A stretch of 40,446 nt of DNA from Pirellulales bacterium (GCA_017853835.1 JAFMIU010000024.1:1-40446), one strand, 5' to 3'. Counted from the stretch's first letter, positions 27,392 to 37,017 are shown. Numbers and translations are program-made. Notes: a model not told the origin generated them from the letters alone.

Positions 27392-28540
27392 TCACTCCGG
27401 GCCCGCGGCCCCTTCCTCAAGCCCATACCGCTGAAGTTTTCGTCGCAGCACGGATCGATCGATCCCGAGCAGTTTTGCGGCCAGCGATTTGTTCTGCATG
27501 GTGGCCGCCAGGGTGCGTTCGAGGTGCATCCGCTCGACGTCGGCCAGCGTGGGCCAGTTCTCGTCGGATGAGGCATCAGCGCCGGCCTCCGTGCCCCCAG
27601 GGGCCGCAGCCGGCTGCGATGGCGTCGGATCGATTTTCGGCTCGACGCGATAGACACCGGGAAGCGGCGTGGGCGACACGACGCCCCGACTCGCAGCCAT
27701 CGCCATCTGGGCGAGGCTGCCCTCGACCTGCGACTCACTGGAGCCCCCGGCGACCATCAGGCCGGAGAGGGCATCGGGGTCGATCTGATCGCCCGATGAG
27801 AACATGACGGCTCGCTCGAGGACGTTTTCGAGTTCCCGCACGTTTCCAGGCCAGGCATACTGCTGAAGAACCTCCAACGCCTCCGGCGCAAGGGCGCACA
27901 TCGGCATGCCGTGGCGGGCGGATAGTTCGGCAAGGTAGCGGGTGGCGAGCCCCGGGATGTCTTCCGTGCGTTCCTTCAGGGGGATCGTCCGGATCGCCAC
28001 GACGTTGAGGCGATAAAACAGGTCCTCCCGAAACCGGCCAAACTGGACCTCGTTGGCCAGGTCACGGTTTGTCGCGGCCAAAACCCGCACATCGACCTTG
28101 ATTTCCTGGTGGCTGCCGACAGGAACGACCACCCGCTGCTGGAGCACTCGGAGGAGTTTGGCCTGAAGTTCCAGTTCCATCTCCCCGATTTCGTCGAGGA
28201 AAATGGTGCCTGAATCCGCCGCCCGGAAGCACCCCAGCGTGGACGAGGTCGCTCCGGTGAACGACCCCTTCACATGGCCGAACATATGGCTCGCAAACAA
28301 CGTACCGGTGGTGACGGCGCAATCGACCGGAATGAACGGTTTCTTCGCCCTCGGGCTGCATGCGTGGACGGCCCGGGCGATCAACTCCTTGCCGGTGCCG
28401 CTCGGCCCGAGGATGAGCACGCTCGAATGGTGCTGGGCAACGAGTTCGATCGATCGCCGAACCTGATCGGCCCATTGGGATATGCCGACGATCCGATCGA
28501 TGGCGTCATTGCCGCGTGTCTCGCTCGCGACGGGCTCCAT
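27392..28540 (-). CDS. sigma54-dependent activator without receiver domain
   Basis: 382 residues. There is almost no N-terminal sensor: the AAA+ domain begins near residue 16. Walker A is GPSGTGKE (45-52), the sigma54-contact loop reads GSFTGA (92-97) in place of GAFTGA, and Walker B is GTIFLDEIGE (111-120). FREDLFYRLNV carries the sensor/arginine-finger region and WPGNVRELENV is present. A linker of about 70 residues rich in Pro/Ser/Ala precedes a Fis-type helix-turn-helix at the C-terminus (KSLAAKLLGIDRSVLRRKL). It should activate sigma54 promoters; activity control would have to come from another protein, as with PspF. It is divergent from the chemosensory operon. GAGGA lies nine bases before the ATG. 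Confidence 0.9.
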   Translation of the reverse strand: MEPVASETRGNDAIDRIVGISQWADQVRRSIELVAQHHSSVLILGPSGTGKELIARAVHACSPRAKKPFIPVDCAVTTGTLFASHMFGHVKGSFTGATSSTLGCFRAADSGTIFLDEIGEMELELQAKLLRVLQQRVVVPVGSHQEIKVDVRVLAATNRDLANEVQFGRFREDLFYRLNVVAIRTIPLKERTEDIPGLATRYLAELSARHGMPMCALAPEALEVLQQYAWPGNVRELENVLERAVMFSSGDQIDPDALSGLMVAGGSSESQVEGSLAQMAMAASRGVVSPTPLPGVYRVEPKIDPTPSQPAAAPGGTEAGADASSDENWPTLADVERMHLERTLAATMQNKSLAAKLLGIDRSVLRRKLQRYGLEEGAAGPE

Positions 28541-28614
28541 GCGGTCGAATCCTCACCCGATCGGTCCGCCACGGAACAGACGTTCCCAGCGTCCGACCAA
28601 ACACATCTGTTGCC

Positions 28615-28636
28615 CCCTTTGGCACGCGCCAAAGGG
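28615..28636. promoter_or_regulatory. perfect 9-bp dyad in the activator leader
   Basis: CCCTTTGGC (28615-28623), spacer ACGC, GCCAAAGGG (28628-28636). It lies 75-96 bases before the activator ATG, inside the inferred leader. It could be an operator or an RNA hairpin; no T tract follows. Confidence 0.5.
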
Positions 28637-28745
28637 CCTCCCGTTGGTATACCCCATCGGGCACGCACCGGCCAGCAATGAAGCCCCTTCCGGCCGTGGG
28701 AGGGCCGATTGTATGGCCTTTTCCAGATGGAACGGCGTGGCGGGC

Positions 28746-28761
28746 TGCATTTTTTGCGCCA
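28746..28761 (-). promoter_or_regulatory. candidate sigma54 promoter for the activator gene
   Basis: On the minus strand the sequence reads TGGCGCAAAAAATGCA. It matches the sigma54 consensus TGGCAC-N5-TTGCA at nine of eleven defined positions, with the invariant GG and GC exactly spaced. A start near 28735 is predicted, giving a leader of about 195 bases before the activator gene. Confidence 0.5.
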
Positions 28762-28819
28762 AAACACGTCTTTTCCTGCATTTCGTCGCCCGGTTGGGAA
28801 AGATGGACAAAGATTGCTG

Positions 28820-28839
28820 GAAGGTGTGGTCGCACCTTC
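28820..28839. promoter_or_regulatory. 7-bp dyad before the chemosensory operon
   Basis: GAAGGTG (28820-28826), six-base spacer, CACCTTC (28833-28839). Its centre is about 95 bases upstream of the start predicted from the sigma54-like promoter, a usual distance for an activator site, and it ends 24 bases before the first ATG of the chemosensory operon. Confidence 0.4.
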
Positions 28840-28863
28840 GATGCTCCTCAGCCCATCCACCGT

Positions 28864-30201
28864 ATGCCCACTCCCGTCTCCTCCGCGCCGTCGTCGCGCC
28901 CACGCCCTGTTGGGCGGTGGGTCGCCATTGCGTTGGCGCTCGCGGTGATCCCTCTCGGGTGGTGGCTCCTCGACGGCCTGCTCGTCAATCGCCGACCGAT
29001 CGTCGTCGGTCTCCTGCATTCCAAGACCGGACCGATGGCCGTGAGCGAACGGTCGATGATCGATGCCGAGGTGCTCGCACTGGAGGAAATCAATCGCCAG
29101 GGTGGCCTCCTCGGCAGGCCGGTCCGCTGGGTGATCGCCGACGGCGCCTCCGACTGGCCCACCTTCGCCCGCCAAGCCGAGTCGCTCATCCGTGATCACG
29201 ACGTGAGCGTGATCTTCGGCTGTTGGACCAGCGCCTCACGCAAGAGCGTGCTGCCGGTGGTGGAGGCCAACGATCATCTCCTCGTGTACCCGATGGCCTA
29301 CGAGGGCCTCGAGCAGTCTCCCAACATCATCTACACGGGCGCCGCCCCGAACCAGCAGATCACGCCTGCCGTCCAGTGGTGCCACGATACGCTTCGGGCC
29401 CGTCGGTTTTTTCTCGTGGGTTCCGACTACGTCTGGCCACACTGCGTCAATGCCATCGCGGCCGACCAGATCCGCGGTCTCGGGGCGGAACTCGTCGGCG
29501 AGGACTACCTTCCCTTCGGTAGCACCGATGCCGACGACCTCGCCGCCCGCATCGCCGCCGTGCGGCCTGATGTGATCCTCAGTTCGGTCGTCGGTGATTC
29601 CGCCCTGCCGTTCGCGAGGGCCATCCGCGCGGCTGGCATGTCTCCCGAAACGACGCCGATCGTGACCTTCGCCGTCGCCGAGAACGAACTCCGCGACACG
29701 TCGACGGGCGACATGACCGGCAACTACGCGGCGTGGAACTACTTCCAGAGCATCGACCGGCCGGAAAACCTCGAGTTCGTGCGTGCCTTCAAGGCGATGT
29801 ATGGCGGTGACCGCACGACGTCCGACGTCATGGTGGCGGCCTACAACAGCGTCGCCCTCTGGGCGCAGGCCGTGCGCGAGGCAGAGACCGCGGAAGTGAG
29901 GCCGGTTCGAAACGCCATGCGGCACCAGAGCCTCAACGGTCCGGAGGGCATCATCGCCGTCGATCCCGAAACGCAGCACACCTGGCGGCCCGTTTTTATC
30001 GGTCGTGTTCGCGACGACGGGCAGTTCGACGTGGTCTGGTCGAGCCGCACGGCCGTGCGGCCCGTTCCCTTCCCGATCTCGCGTTCACGCCCGGCGTGGG
30101 AGGCCTTCGTCCTCGATCTCTACCGATCATGGGGCGGGCAGTGGTCGCGTCCGGTCGCCGATGTGGGAACACGTCGCGCTGGTCCAGGAGCCACCCCATG
30201 A
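28864..30201 (+). CDS. UrtA/AmiC-like amide- or urea-binding protein, membrane-anchored
   Basis: 445 residues. A hydrophobic segment at about 18-40 serves as signal or anchor. The rest is a type I periplasmic binding fold of the UrtA/FmdD/AmiC group (Peripla_BP_5-like). Signatures are [16 protein letters not shown] near 47-62, [18 protein letters not shown] near 117-134 and [12 protein letters not shown] near 157-168. These families bind urea, short amides or branched amino acids. No ABC permease or ATPase gene is nearby; instead the stop overlaps the start of a chemoreceptor gene (ATGA). It therefore probably acts as the ligand-sensing partner of that receptor. The ATG at 28864 is chosen as the first with a signal-like N-terminus; no ribosome binding site is evident. 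Confidence 0.85.
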   Translation: MPTPVSSAPSSRPRPVGRWVAIALALAVIPLGWWLLDGLLVNRRPIVVGLLHSKTGPMAVSERSMIDAEVLALEEINRQGGLLGRPVRWVIADGASDWPTFARQAESLIRDHDVSVIFGCWTSASRKSVLPVVEANDHLLVYPMAYEGLEQSPNIIYTGAAPNQQITPAVQWCHDTLRARRFFLVGSDYVWPHCVNAIAADQIRGLGAELVGEDYLPFGSTDADDLAARIAAVRPDVILSSVVGDSALPFARAIRAAGMSPETTPIVTFAVAENELRDTSTGDMTGNYAAWNYFQSIDRPENLEFVRAFKAMYGGDRTTSDVMVAAYNSVALWAQAVREAETAEVRPVRNAMRHQSLNGPEGIIAVDPETQHTWRPVFIGRVRDDGQFDVVWSSRTAVRPVPFPISRSRPAWEAFVLDLYRSWGGQWSRPVADVGTRRAGPGATP

Positions 30202-32207
30202 TCGCCAACGAAGAGCAGGGAGTGCTGCGCCGGTCGATCGCTGGCCGGCTGTTGTTCTGGTTCCTGGTGATCGCACTCATTCCGTGCGCGATCCTGACGG
30301 CCATCACGGCGAGGATCGCCGCCACGGCACTCCAGAAGTCGGTTCGAGACAACCTCGTGCAGATCGCAGCGGGCAAGGCCAACGAGCTCGAGTCGTACGC
30401 CTCCGAGCGGGTTCGAGACTGCGCCGCCTTCGCCCGTGGCCCTGGTTTCGTCGATGCCGTTCGAGACCTCGCCCCTGAAACGGACGCGGCGGCGCTCCAG
30501 GCCCGCGGTCGTCCGCTCCGCGACTATTTCCAATACGTCGCGAAAGCGTTCGACTACGCCGACCTCCTCCTGATCGATTCGAAGGGCCGCATCGTCTTTT
30601 CGCTCGGTGACGCCATCCCGACTGGGTCGTCGCTGACCGCCGGCTCCCTCGCCTCGTCGGAACTCGCCGCCGGCTTTGATCGAGCCCGAACGCTCCTCCA
30701 GTCGGACCTTTCGGGATTCCAGCCCTACGGCAAGTCGGCGACGCCGATGGCCTTCGTCACCTGCCCCGTGTTCGACAACGGAAGGGTGATCGGCGTCGTG
30801 GCCCTTGGCATCGGAACCGACCGCGTGTGGAAGATCCTCTCCGACCTGACGGGCCTCGGCGAAACGGGAGAAATCGTCGCCGGTGAGCTCACAGGGAACG
30901 CCGTGCTCGTGGTCACACCCCTTCGCCATGCAGCCGACGCGGCGTTTCGCATGAAGATCCCCCTCGCCTCCGCACAGGCCTCGGTCGCTCAAAAGGCGGC
31001 AACCGGCCAGCGTGGCTATGGCGAGGCGATCGACTATCGCGGAGTCGATGTCGCGGCGGCATGGTGTTATGTGCCGAGTTTTCGCTGGGGATTGGTCGTG
31101 AAGCAGGATGCCGACGAGGCCTTCGGGCTCGTGCGGTTTCAACGCCTGGCCGTCATCGGCTTGTCGTTGGCGACCATCATCGGCGTCACCGCCGCCGCCC
31201 TGGCGGTCGCCCGCTCCATCTCCACTCCCATCCGCACAGCCGTCGCCGTTGCCAATCAGGTGGCCGGGGGCGACCTCCGCGCCGACGTCGGCGATGCCAA
31301 CGACGACGAGACCGGGGCGCTCCTGCGGGCCATCCAGACCATGACCAACGACCTCCGCGGGCTCATCGGACGCATTCAGCACTCGTCGGTGGCCCTCATC
31401 TCGACGGCCACCGCCATCCAGGCCACGGCGACGGAGCAGCAGCAGGTCATCGCCGACTACGGTGCATCGACCAGCCAAGCCGTCGCGGCGGTCAAGCAGA
31501 TCTCCGTCACGAGCCAGGAACTCCTCCGGACGATGACCGAGGTCAACGACATGGCCGGACACACCGGCCAGATGGCGGCGGATGGTCGCGTGAGCCTCAC
31601 CGGGATGGATGGCACGATGCGGCAACTGGCCGAAAGCACGTCGTCGTTCGGGTCGAAACTGGCGGTGATCAGCGAGCGGGCCGCCAACATCAACCTCGCC
31701 GTCACCACCATCACCAAAGTCGCGGACCAAACCAACCTCCTCTCGATCAACGCCGCGATTGAGGCGGAGAAGGCCGGGGAATATGGCCTCGGCTTCCTCG
31801 TCGTGGCTCGTGAAATCCGAAGGCTCGCCGACCAAACCGCCGTGGCGTCCCTCGACATCGAGCGGATGGTGAAGGAGATGCAATACAGTGTGTCGGCGGG
31901 CGTGATGGAAATGGACAAGTTCGCCGAGCAGGTCCGGTCCGGCGTGCGGGAGATTGGAGACGTGGCGTCGAAACTCGGCGAGATCATCACGGCGGTTCAG
32001 GGCATCTCCGGCCGATTCGGACAGGTCACGGAGGGGATGCGGGCCCAGTCGCAAGGGGCCGAGCAGATCCGCGAGGCGATGATCCGTCTTGCGGAAGGAG
32101 CCTCACGCACCGCCTCGTCGCTCGACGACTTCAACAGTGCCACGGTTCACCTTCGCGAAGCCGTGGGGGACCTCAAGGAGGAAGTGTCTCGCTTCACGAT
32201 TTCCTGA
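30198..32207 (+). CDS. methyl-accepting chemotaxis protein, WspA-like
   Basis: 669 residues. TM1 is at about 15-38 ([19 protein letters not shown]), a Cache-like extracytoplasmic sensing region spans about 40-310, and TM2 is at about 316-340. HAMP follows at about 338-390 ([19 protein letters not shown]), then the signalling coiled coil. The hairpin tip near 509-547 reads [20 protein letters not shown], then [20 protein letters not shown]. Leucine stands where most receptors have arginine (GRGF). The EAEKAGEYG form of the tip is the one I associate with WspA. It overlaps the binding-protein gene by ATGA and is followed, 51 bases on, by cheW. It should form arrays with the downstream CheW and CheA. 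Confidence 0.92.
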   Translation: MIANEEQGVLRRSIAGRLLFWFLVIALIPCAILTAITARIAATALQKSVRDNLVQIAAGKANELESYASERVRDCAAFARGPGFVDAVRDLAPETDAAALQARGRPLRDYFQYVAKAFDYADLLLIDSKGRIVFSLGDAIPTGSSLTAGSLASSELAAGFDRARTLLQSDLSGFQPYGKSATPMAFVTCPVFDNGRVIGVVALGIGTDRVWKILSDLTGLGETGEIVAGELTGNAVLVVTPLRHAADAAFRMKIPLASAQASVAQKAATGQRGYGEAIDYRGVDVAAAWCYVPSFRWGLVVKQDADEAFGLVRFQRLAVIGLSLATIIGVTAAALAVARSISTPIRTAVAVANQVAGGDLRADVGDANDDETGALLRAIQTMTNDLRGLIGRIQHSSVALISTATAIQATATEQQQVIADYGASTSQAVAAVKQISVTSQELLRTMTEVNDMAGHTGQMAADGRVSLTGMDGTMRQLAESTSSFGSKLAVISERAANINLAVTTITKVADQTNLLSINAAIEAEKAGEYGLGFLVVAREIRRLADQTAVASLDIERMVKEMQYSVSAGVMEMDKFAEQVRSGVREIGDVASKLGEIITAVQGISGRFGQVTEGMRAQSQGAEQIREAMIRLAEGASRTASSLDDFNSATVHLREAVGDLKEEVSRFTIS

Positions 32208-32258
32208 CTCCGCCTCCCGGGCCGGCCTGTCGTACGTCGTGCCCCGCGGTGCTGCATC

Positions 32259-32723
32259 ATGCAACTTCTCACCTTCACCGTCGCCGGACAGACGTACGCG
32301 ATCGAATCGCGGCGGGTGATCGAGGTCTTGCCGCTCGTTCCCGCCCGGCCGATTCCCCATGCACCTCCCTATGTGCGCGGCATCTTCACGTACCGGGGCC
32401 AGTTGATGCCGTTGGTCGACATGGGAATCAGGCTCACCGACGGTCCGCTCAAGGAGCGGCTCAGCACGCGGGTGATCGTCGTCGAGATCACGTCGCACGG
32501 CGAGTCCCTACGGCGACTCGGCATCGTGGCTGAAAACGTCATCTCGATCTGCTCGACCGACGACGCCGAGGCGTCTCTCCCGCCGCTCGATTTCCACGAC
32601 GCACCATTCCTCGGCGACATCCTCCGAATCGGCGGACGCACGATCCAGATGGTCGACGTCGAACGTCTCCTGCCGGCCGATGTGTCGGCCACGCTCATCG
32701 CCACTCCGGGAGGTCGGTCATGA
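32259..32723 (+). CDS. CheW-type adaptor, WspB-like
   Basis: 154 residues, a single CheW domain from MQLLTFTVAGQTYAIESRRV to the end, with RGIFTYRGQLMPLVDM as the conserved core. It links the receptor to the CheA hybrid. The position between the receptor and the CheR-TPR gene is that of wspB. Its stop overlaps the cheR start by ATGA. No strong ribosome binding site precedes the ATG at 32259. Confidence 0.88.
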   Translation: MQLLTFTVAGQTYAIESRRVIEVLPLVPARPIPHAPPYVRGIFTYRGQLMPLVDMGIRLTDGPLKERLSTRVIVVEITSHGESLRRLGIVAENVISICSTDDAEASLPPLDFHDAPFLGDILRIGGRTIQMVDVERLLPADVSATLIATPGGRS

Positions 32724-33955
32724 GTGGCGGAGGTGCGGACGACGTGCTGCGTGAGTGGATCGGGCTCGATCCGGGCTCCATCGGCTCGGCTGCTGTCGAA
32801 CGGGCTGTGCGCACCCGCATGACGGCCACCGGGATCGGTGATGCCGACGCCTTCGCCTGGCGTCTGCGGAACGACCCCGCCGAACGAGATCAGCTGGTCG
32901 AGGAGGTGATTGTCGCGGAGAGCTGGTTTTTTCGCGACCCGCAGGTGTTCGCCTTTGTTGCCAACATCGCCGTCACGCTCGCGGCCATTCCGGGGCGGAC
33001 TCCCGTGAGGATCCTCTGTGCCCCCTGCGCCTCGGGTGAGGAGCCCTATTCCGTCGCCATGGCCCTTCTCGATGCCGGGCTGGCGCCGAGCCAGTTCATC
33101 GTCGATGCGATCGACATCAGCCGGGCGGCCCTGGACCGGGCTCAGCGCGGCCGGTATTCCCCCAACGCCTTTCGCAACGCCGACAATAGCTTTCGCGACC
33201 GCTTTTTCCGCATGGACGGGACGTCGGCGGTCCTCGAGGACCGGGTGCGCGCGACGGTTCGCTTCGCCTGGGCGAACCTGCTCGACGAGCAGCTTCCCGA
33301 CGATCGCGATCCGTATGACGTGGTGTTCTGCCGAAACCTGTTGATCTACCTCACCCCCGCGGCCCGTCGCCAGGTGGAACACCAGGTGGAACGCCTTCTC
33401 AGGCCGGATGGCATTCTCGTGCTCGGCGCCGCCGAGCCGCCGATCCTCAAGGGCGATTGGATTCCCGCCGGCGCGGCGTCATTGTTCGCGCTGCGTCGCG
33501 GCATTCACCTCCACCATCCAGCACCGCCGAAGACCCCGTCGCCCCCCCGTCCAGGGCCGAAGCCTGCGCCGTCCGTGCCGCCGCCGCGGATCGACCGGCC
33601 ACGGCCACCGAGCCCCACCGCCCCGATCGCGCCGTCCCTCGAGGAGGTGCTGGAACAGGCGGGCAGCCTCGCGAATGAGCGGCGGCATCTCGATGCGTTG
33701 GAGCTCTGCGAGCGGCATCGTCCGCTCCTTGCTCCATCGCCCGAACTCTTCTTCCTCATGGGAATGCTTCATCAGTCGCTCGGTGATGCCGACCGCGCCG
33801 AGGGCTGTTTCCACAAAACGCTTTATCTCGACTCGGGGCATGAGGAAGCCCTCCTCGCACTGGCCCTCCTTGCGCAGCAACGCGGTGACACGCGCATGGC
33901 CGAGACCTACCGTCAGTCGGCCGCACGGGTGGTCGCCAGAAAGGCCTCGTCATGA
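32720..33955 (+). CDS. CheR methyltransferase with TPR domain, WspC-like
   Basis: 411 residues. The CheR domain fills about 1-275: VAESWFFRDPQVF, the SAM site CAPCASGEEPYSVAMALL near 100-117, and FCRNLLIYLTP. A proline-rich linker follows at about 280-310, then TPR-like helices to the end (FFLMGMLHQSLGDADRAEG, LLALALLAQQRGDTRMAE). It should methylate receptor glutamates using SAM. CheR with a C-terminal TPR is the WspC/FrzF-type arrangement. GGGAGG precedes the start by six bases. Both ends overlap neighbours by ATGA, as expected for coupled translation. Confidence 0.92.
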   Translation: MSGGGADDVLREWIGLDPGSIGSAAVERAVRTRMTATGIGDADAFAWRLRNDPAERDQLVEEVIVAESWFFRDPQVFAFVANIAVTLAAIPGRTPVRILCAPCASGEEPYSVAMALLDAGLAPSQFIVDAIDISRAALDRAQRGRYSPNAFRNADNSFRDRFFRMDGTSAVLEDRVRATVRFAWANLLDEQLPDDRDPYDVVFCRNLLIYLTPAARRQVEHQVERLLRPDGILVLGAAEPPILKGDWIPAGAASLFALRRGIHLHHPAPPKTPSPPRPGPKPAPSVPPPRIDRPRPPSPTAPIAPSLEEVLEQAGSLANERRHLDALELCERHRPLLAPSPELFFLMGMLHQSLGDADRAEGCFHKTLYLDSGHEEALLALALLAQQRGDTRMAETYRQSAARVVARKASS

Positions 33956-34671
33956 CCGCCATGCCTCGCGAGCCTGCCCCCGCCATCGCCGCCCCCATGC
34001 CCGAATGCTGGCGGATCATCGGCGTGCATGGGGATCGCAGCTGCCCCGAGCTTCAAACCTTCGTCCACTGCCGCAACTGCCCTGTGCTGGCTGACGCCGC
34101 GCGTACCTTCTTCGATCGGGCCGCGCCCGAAGGCTACCTCGACTCCTGGCGCACCATCCTCGAGGAGCCGGCCGAGGCGACCGAGGCCGCTGACACGAGC
34201 GTGCTCGTGTTTCGACTGCAATCCGAGTGGCTGTCGCTCCCGACATCGGCGTTGGTGGAGGTGACTCCCGCCCGCACCATCCACACCGTTCCTCATCGAT
34301 CCGGCACGTCGCTCGCCGGCCTCGTCAATATTCGCGGCCAGCTGCAACTCTGCATGTCGCTCCACGCGGTGCTCGGGCTTCCGGGCGGTCCGCACCGACC
34401 CGGCATGGAGCGCGAGGGCGAGGCGGGCTTGCCTCGCCTGATCGTCTTGGAACGTGAATCGCCATCGGGCACGGAACGATGGGTGGTCGGCGTCGACGAG
34501 GTGGCGGGCGTGCATCGCGTCGGCCGCGCCGACCTGAGGCCCGTGCCATCGACGGTGAGCCAGGCGGCGGCCCGGTGCTCGTCGGCGCTCTTCGGCTGGC
34601 AGCAGCGGACGGTCGCGCTGCTCGACGAGGTGCGGCTTTTCGAGGCTCTCGCCAACTCGGTGTCGTCATGA
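33952..34671 (+). CDS. second CheW-type adaptor, WspD-like
   Basis: 239 residues. The N-terminal 60 residues contain CWRIIGVHGDRSCPEL and VHCRNCPVLADAAR, the cysteine-bearing N-terminus that I recall for WspD. A CheW domain follows from about residue 80 (SVLVFRLQSEWLSLPTSALV, LAGLVNIRGQLQLCMSLH). Four cysteines in the first 50 residues (two in CRNC) could bind metal or a disulfide. Two different CheW proteins are characteristic of Wsp-type systems. It overlaps cheR by ATGA and is 15 bases before the cheA hybrid gene. Confidence 0.88.
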   Translation: MTAMPREPAPAIAAPMPECWRIIGVHGDRSCPELQTFVHCRNCPVLADAARTFFDRAAPEGYLDSWRTILEEPAEATEAADTSVLVFRLQSEWLSLPTSALVEVTPARTIHTVPHRSGTSLAGLVNIRGQLQLCMSLHAVLGLPGGPHRPGMEREGEAGLPRLIVLERESPSGTERWVVGVDEVAGVHRVGRADLRPVPSTVSQAAARCSSALFGWQQRTVALLDEVRLFEALANSVSS

Positions 34672-34686
34672 GAGGAGGCCTCGTCG

Positions 34687-37008
34687 ATGGCTGACGACCT
34701 GAGCGGATTCTCCATGCTCGAACTCTTCCGCCTCGAAGCGGAGAGCCAGACGGCGGTGCTGTCGGCGGGAGTGCTTGCGATCGAAGAGCTTGACCGCTCG
34801 CCGCAGACGGTCGAGGCGATGATGCGCGCCGCCCACTCCCTGAAGGGAGCGGCTCGAATCGTCGGACTCGATCCGGCGGTTCGTGTGGCCCACTCGCTCG
34901 AGGACGTGTTCGTCGCGGCCGGCAAGGGCAGCTTCCGCGTTCAGGCTGCGCACGCCGACCGCCTCCTTGCGGCCATCGATTTTCTCTCCGCGATCGCCAA
35001 GGATGACGACGCGTTGGCCCCCTCGGGCACATGGGCGGTTCGCGCCGAGCAGGTGGTGTGCGAACTGGTCGGCATGCTGAGCGATACGGCGACACCGCCC
35101 CCCACGCCATCGGAAACACCGGAGGCACCACGGCCCTCGACGACCGAGGCGGCGTCGCCCCCCATGCCGTCGGCCCCCACGGCTCCGGCGAGTGCGCCCG
35201 GCCCGGCTGCGGCCGTCGCGACCCCAACAAGCGGCACGCCCCACCGGAGCGGTGAGCCGGCCGATCGTGTCGTGCGGGTATCGGCCGAGAGCCTCACCCG
35301 ACTCGTCGGGCTCGCCGGGGAGTCGCTCGTCGAGACTCGCCAGCTCCGCCCGTTCGTCGACAGCCTGCTTCAGCTGCGGGCCAATGATGTTGACCTCTGC
35401 GATGCGATCGCCTCGCTCGACGACAAGCTCAAGGGGGGCGACACGTCGCTCGCAACCCTGACAGCCATGCTCACGACGATCCGCGAACGGGCTGACGCCG
35501 CCCTGTCCACGCTCACCCGTCATGTCGAAGACTTCGAAAGCTTCGCTCGTCGCAACGAGGATCTTTCGAATCGCCTCCATCACGAGGTGATCGTCAGTCG
35601 GATGCGTCCGCTCGCCGACGGCATTCGTGGCTTCCCGCGGCTCGTCCGCGACGTGGCGCGAACGCTTGGCAAGCAGGTGCGCCTGGAGGTTCGCGGCGAG
35701 CAAACGGGCGTGGACCGCGACATCCTCGACAAGCTCGAGGCCCCCCTCTCACACCTGATTCGCAACGCCCTCGACCACGGCCTCGAACTGCCCGCCGAAC
35801 GGGAGGCCGCCGGCAAGACGGCGGCAGGCACGATCCGGCTGGAGGCGAGGCATCGTGCCGGCATGCTTCAGATCACGCTCGCCGACGATGGCCGCGGCAT
35901 CGACGTGGAGCATCTGCGGAGCAAGGCGGTCGCCCGAGGGCTCGTGGCCCGCCAGGTGGCCGACCAGCTCACGGAACTCGAGCTGCTCGAGTTCCTCTTC
36001 CTCCCGGGATTCTCGACCAAGGATCAGGTCACCGAAATCTCGGGCCGGGGGGTCGGCCTCGACGTCGTGCAGAGCATGGTCAAGAGCGTTGGAGGAAGCG
36101 TTCGCATCTCGACGATCCTCGGCAAGCAGACGGTCTTCACGCTTCAGCTGCCGATCACGATGTCGGTGATCCGCGCCCTGCTCGTCCAAGTCGGTGGCGA
36201 ACCCTTTGCCTTCCCGCTCACCCGCATCGACCACATCCTCTTCTGCAAGGCTGACGACATTCACACGGTCGAAGGCCGGCAGTATTTCGACCGCGATGGT
36301 GTCTCGATCGGGCTCGTGATGGCGGCCCAGATCCTGGAAACCTCCGCATCACCCCCGGGCGACCCGATGCCGGTCGTGGTGATCAGCGATCGCGGCCAGC
36401 AGTTCGGCATGATCGTCGACTCCTTCCTCGGCGAGAGGGATCTCGAGGTCAGGCCACTCGATCCACGGCTTGGCAAGGTTCCCGATGTGAACAGCGCGTC
36501 GCTGCTGGAGAATGGCGATCCCGTGCTCATCGTGGATGTCGAGGATCTCGTCCGTTCGATCGACAATGTGCTGATGGGCCGCCGGCTTTCCCGCGTGGAG
36601 TTCGAGCGGATGGCGGAGCAGGCGAGGCAGCGCAAGCGGATTCTCGTCGTCGATGACTCGATCACCGTGCGGGAACTGGAGCGCCAACTCCTCCAGGCGC
36701 GTGGGTTCGCCGTGGACGTGGCCGTGGACGGCATGGACGGCTGGAACGCGATCCGAGGCACCCACTACGATCTCGTGGTGACCGACGTCGACATGCCCCG
36801 AATGGATGGCATCGGCCTCGTGTCACTCATCAAGGCCGACCCGGCCCGCCGGGAAACGCCCGTGGTGATCGTCTCCTACAAGGATCGGGAGGAGGATCGC
36901 CTTCGGGGGCTCGATGCCGGGGCGAATCGCTATCTCACGAAGAGCAGTTTCCACGATGAGACGTTCGTCGATACGATCATCGATCTGATCGGCGAAGCCA
37001 CCGCGTAG
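34687..37008 (+). CDS. CheA-receiver hybrid kinase, WspE-like
   Basis: 773 residues; GGAGG lies eight bases before the ATG. The order is an HPt domain with phospho-histidine H50 (AAHSLKGAAR), a Pro/Ala linker at about 135-195, a dimerisation domain, and the HATPase domain (HLIRNALDHGLE, ADDGRGID, SGRGVGLDVVQ). The CheW-like domain follows (ITMSVIRALLVQVGGEPFAF) and a C-terminal receiver from about 650 with acidic pair D656/D657 and phospho-acceptor D700 (VVTDVDMPRMDG). All catalytic features look intact. The kinase with an attached receiver is the WspE plan. No separate receiver-output protein such as WspR is encoded in the operon. Confidence 0.94.
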   Translation: MADDLSGFSMLELFRLEAESQTAVLSAGVLAIEELDRSPQTVEAMMRAAHSLKGAARIVGLDPAVRVAHSLEDVFVAAGKGSFRVQAAHADRLLAAIDFLSAIAKDDDALAPSGTWAVRAEQVVCELVGMLSDTATPPPTPSETPEAPRPSTTEAASPPMPSAPTAPASAPGPAAAVATPTSGTPHRSGEPADRVVRVSAESLTRLVGLAGESLVETRQLRPFVDSLLQLRANDVDLCDAIASLDDKLKGGDTSLATLTAMLTTIRERADAALSTLTRHVEDFESFARRNEDLSNRLHHEVIVSRMRPLADGIRGFPRLVRDVARTLGKQVRLEVRGEQTGVDRDILDKLEAPLSHLIRNALDHGLELPAEREAAGKTAAGTIRLEARHRAGMLQITLADDGRGIDVEHLRSKAVARGLVARQVADQLTELELLEFLFLPGFSTKDQVTEISGRGVGLDVVQSMVKSVGGSVRISTILGKQTVFTLQLPITMSVIRALLVQVGGEPFAFPLTRIDHILFCKADDIHTVEGRQYFDRDGVSIGLVMAAQILETSASPPGDPMPVVVISDRGQQFGMIVDSFLGERDLEVRPLDPRLGKVPDVNSASLLENGDPVLIVDVEDLVRSIDNVLMGRRLSRVEFERMAEQARQRKRILVVDDSITVRELERQLLQARGFAVDVAVDGMDGWNAIRGTHYDLVVTDVDMPRMDGIGLVSLIKADPARRETPVVIVSYKDREEDRLRGLDAGANRYLTKSSFHDETFVDTIIDLIGEATA

Positions 37009-37017
37009 GAACCGGCC

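Larger units (their letters stand above)
28541..28863. other. divergent regulatory region, activator / chemosensory operon
   Basis: This 323-base stretch has no convincing gene. It holds a perfect nine-base dyad at 28615-28636, a sigma54-like promoter facing the activator at 28746-28761, and a seven-base dyad at 28820-28839 close to the operon start. No clear sigma70 boxes or ribosome binding site were found for the plus-strand operon. Confidence 0.6.

Noticed and set aside
28800..28824. TGGACAAAGATTGCT near 28804 as a plus-strand sigma54 promoter of the chemosensory operon
   Set aside because: The GG to GC distance is one base short of the strict sigma54 spacing.
28516..28863. Upstream extension of the binding-protein gene from 28516
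   Set aside because: The frame is open but the region contains the dyads and sigma54-like promoter and encodes no signal or domain; the anchor sequence begins at 28864.
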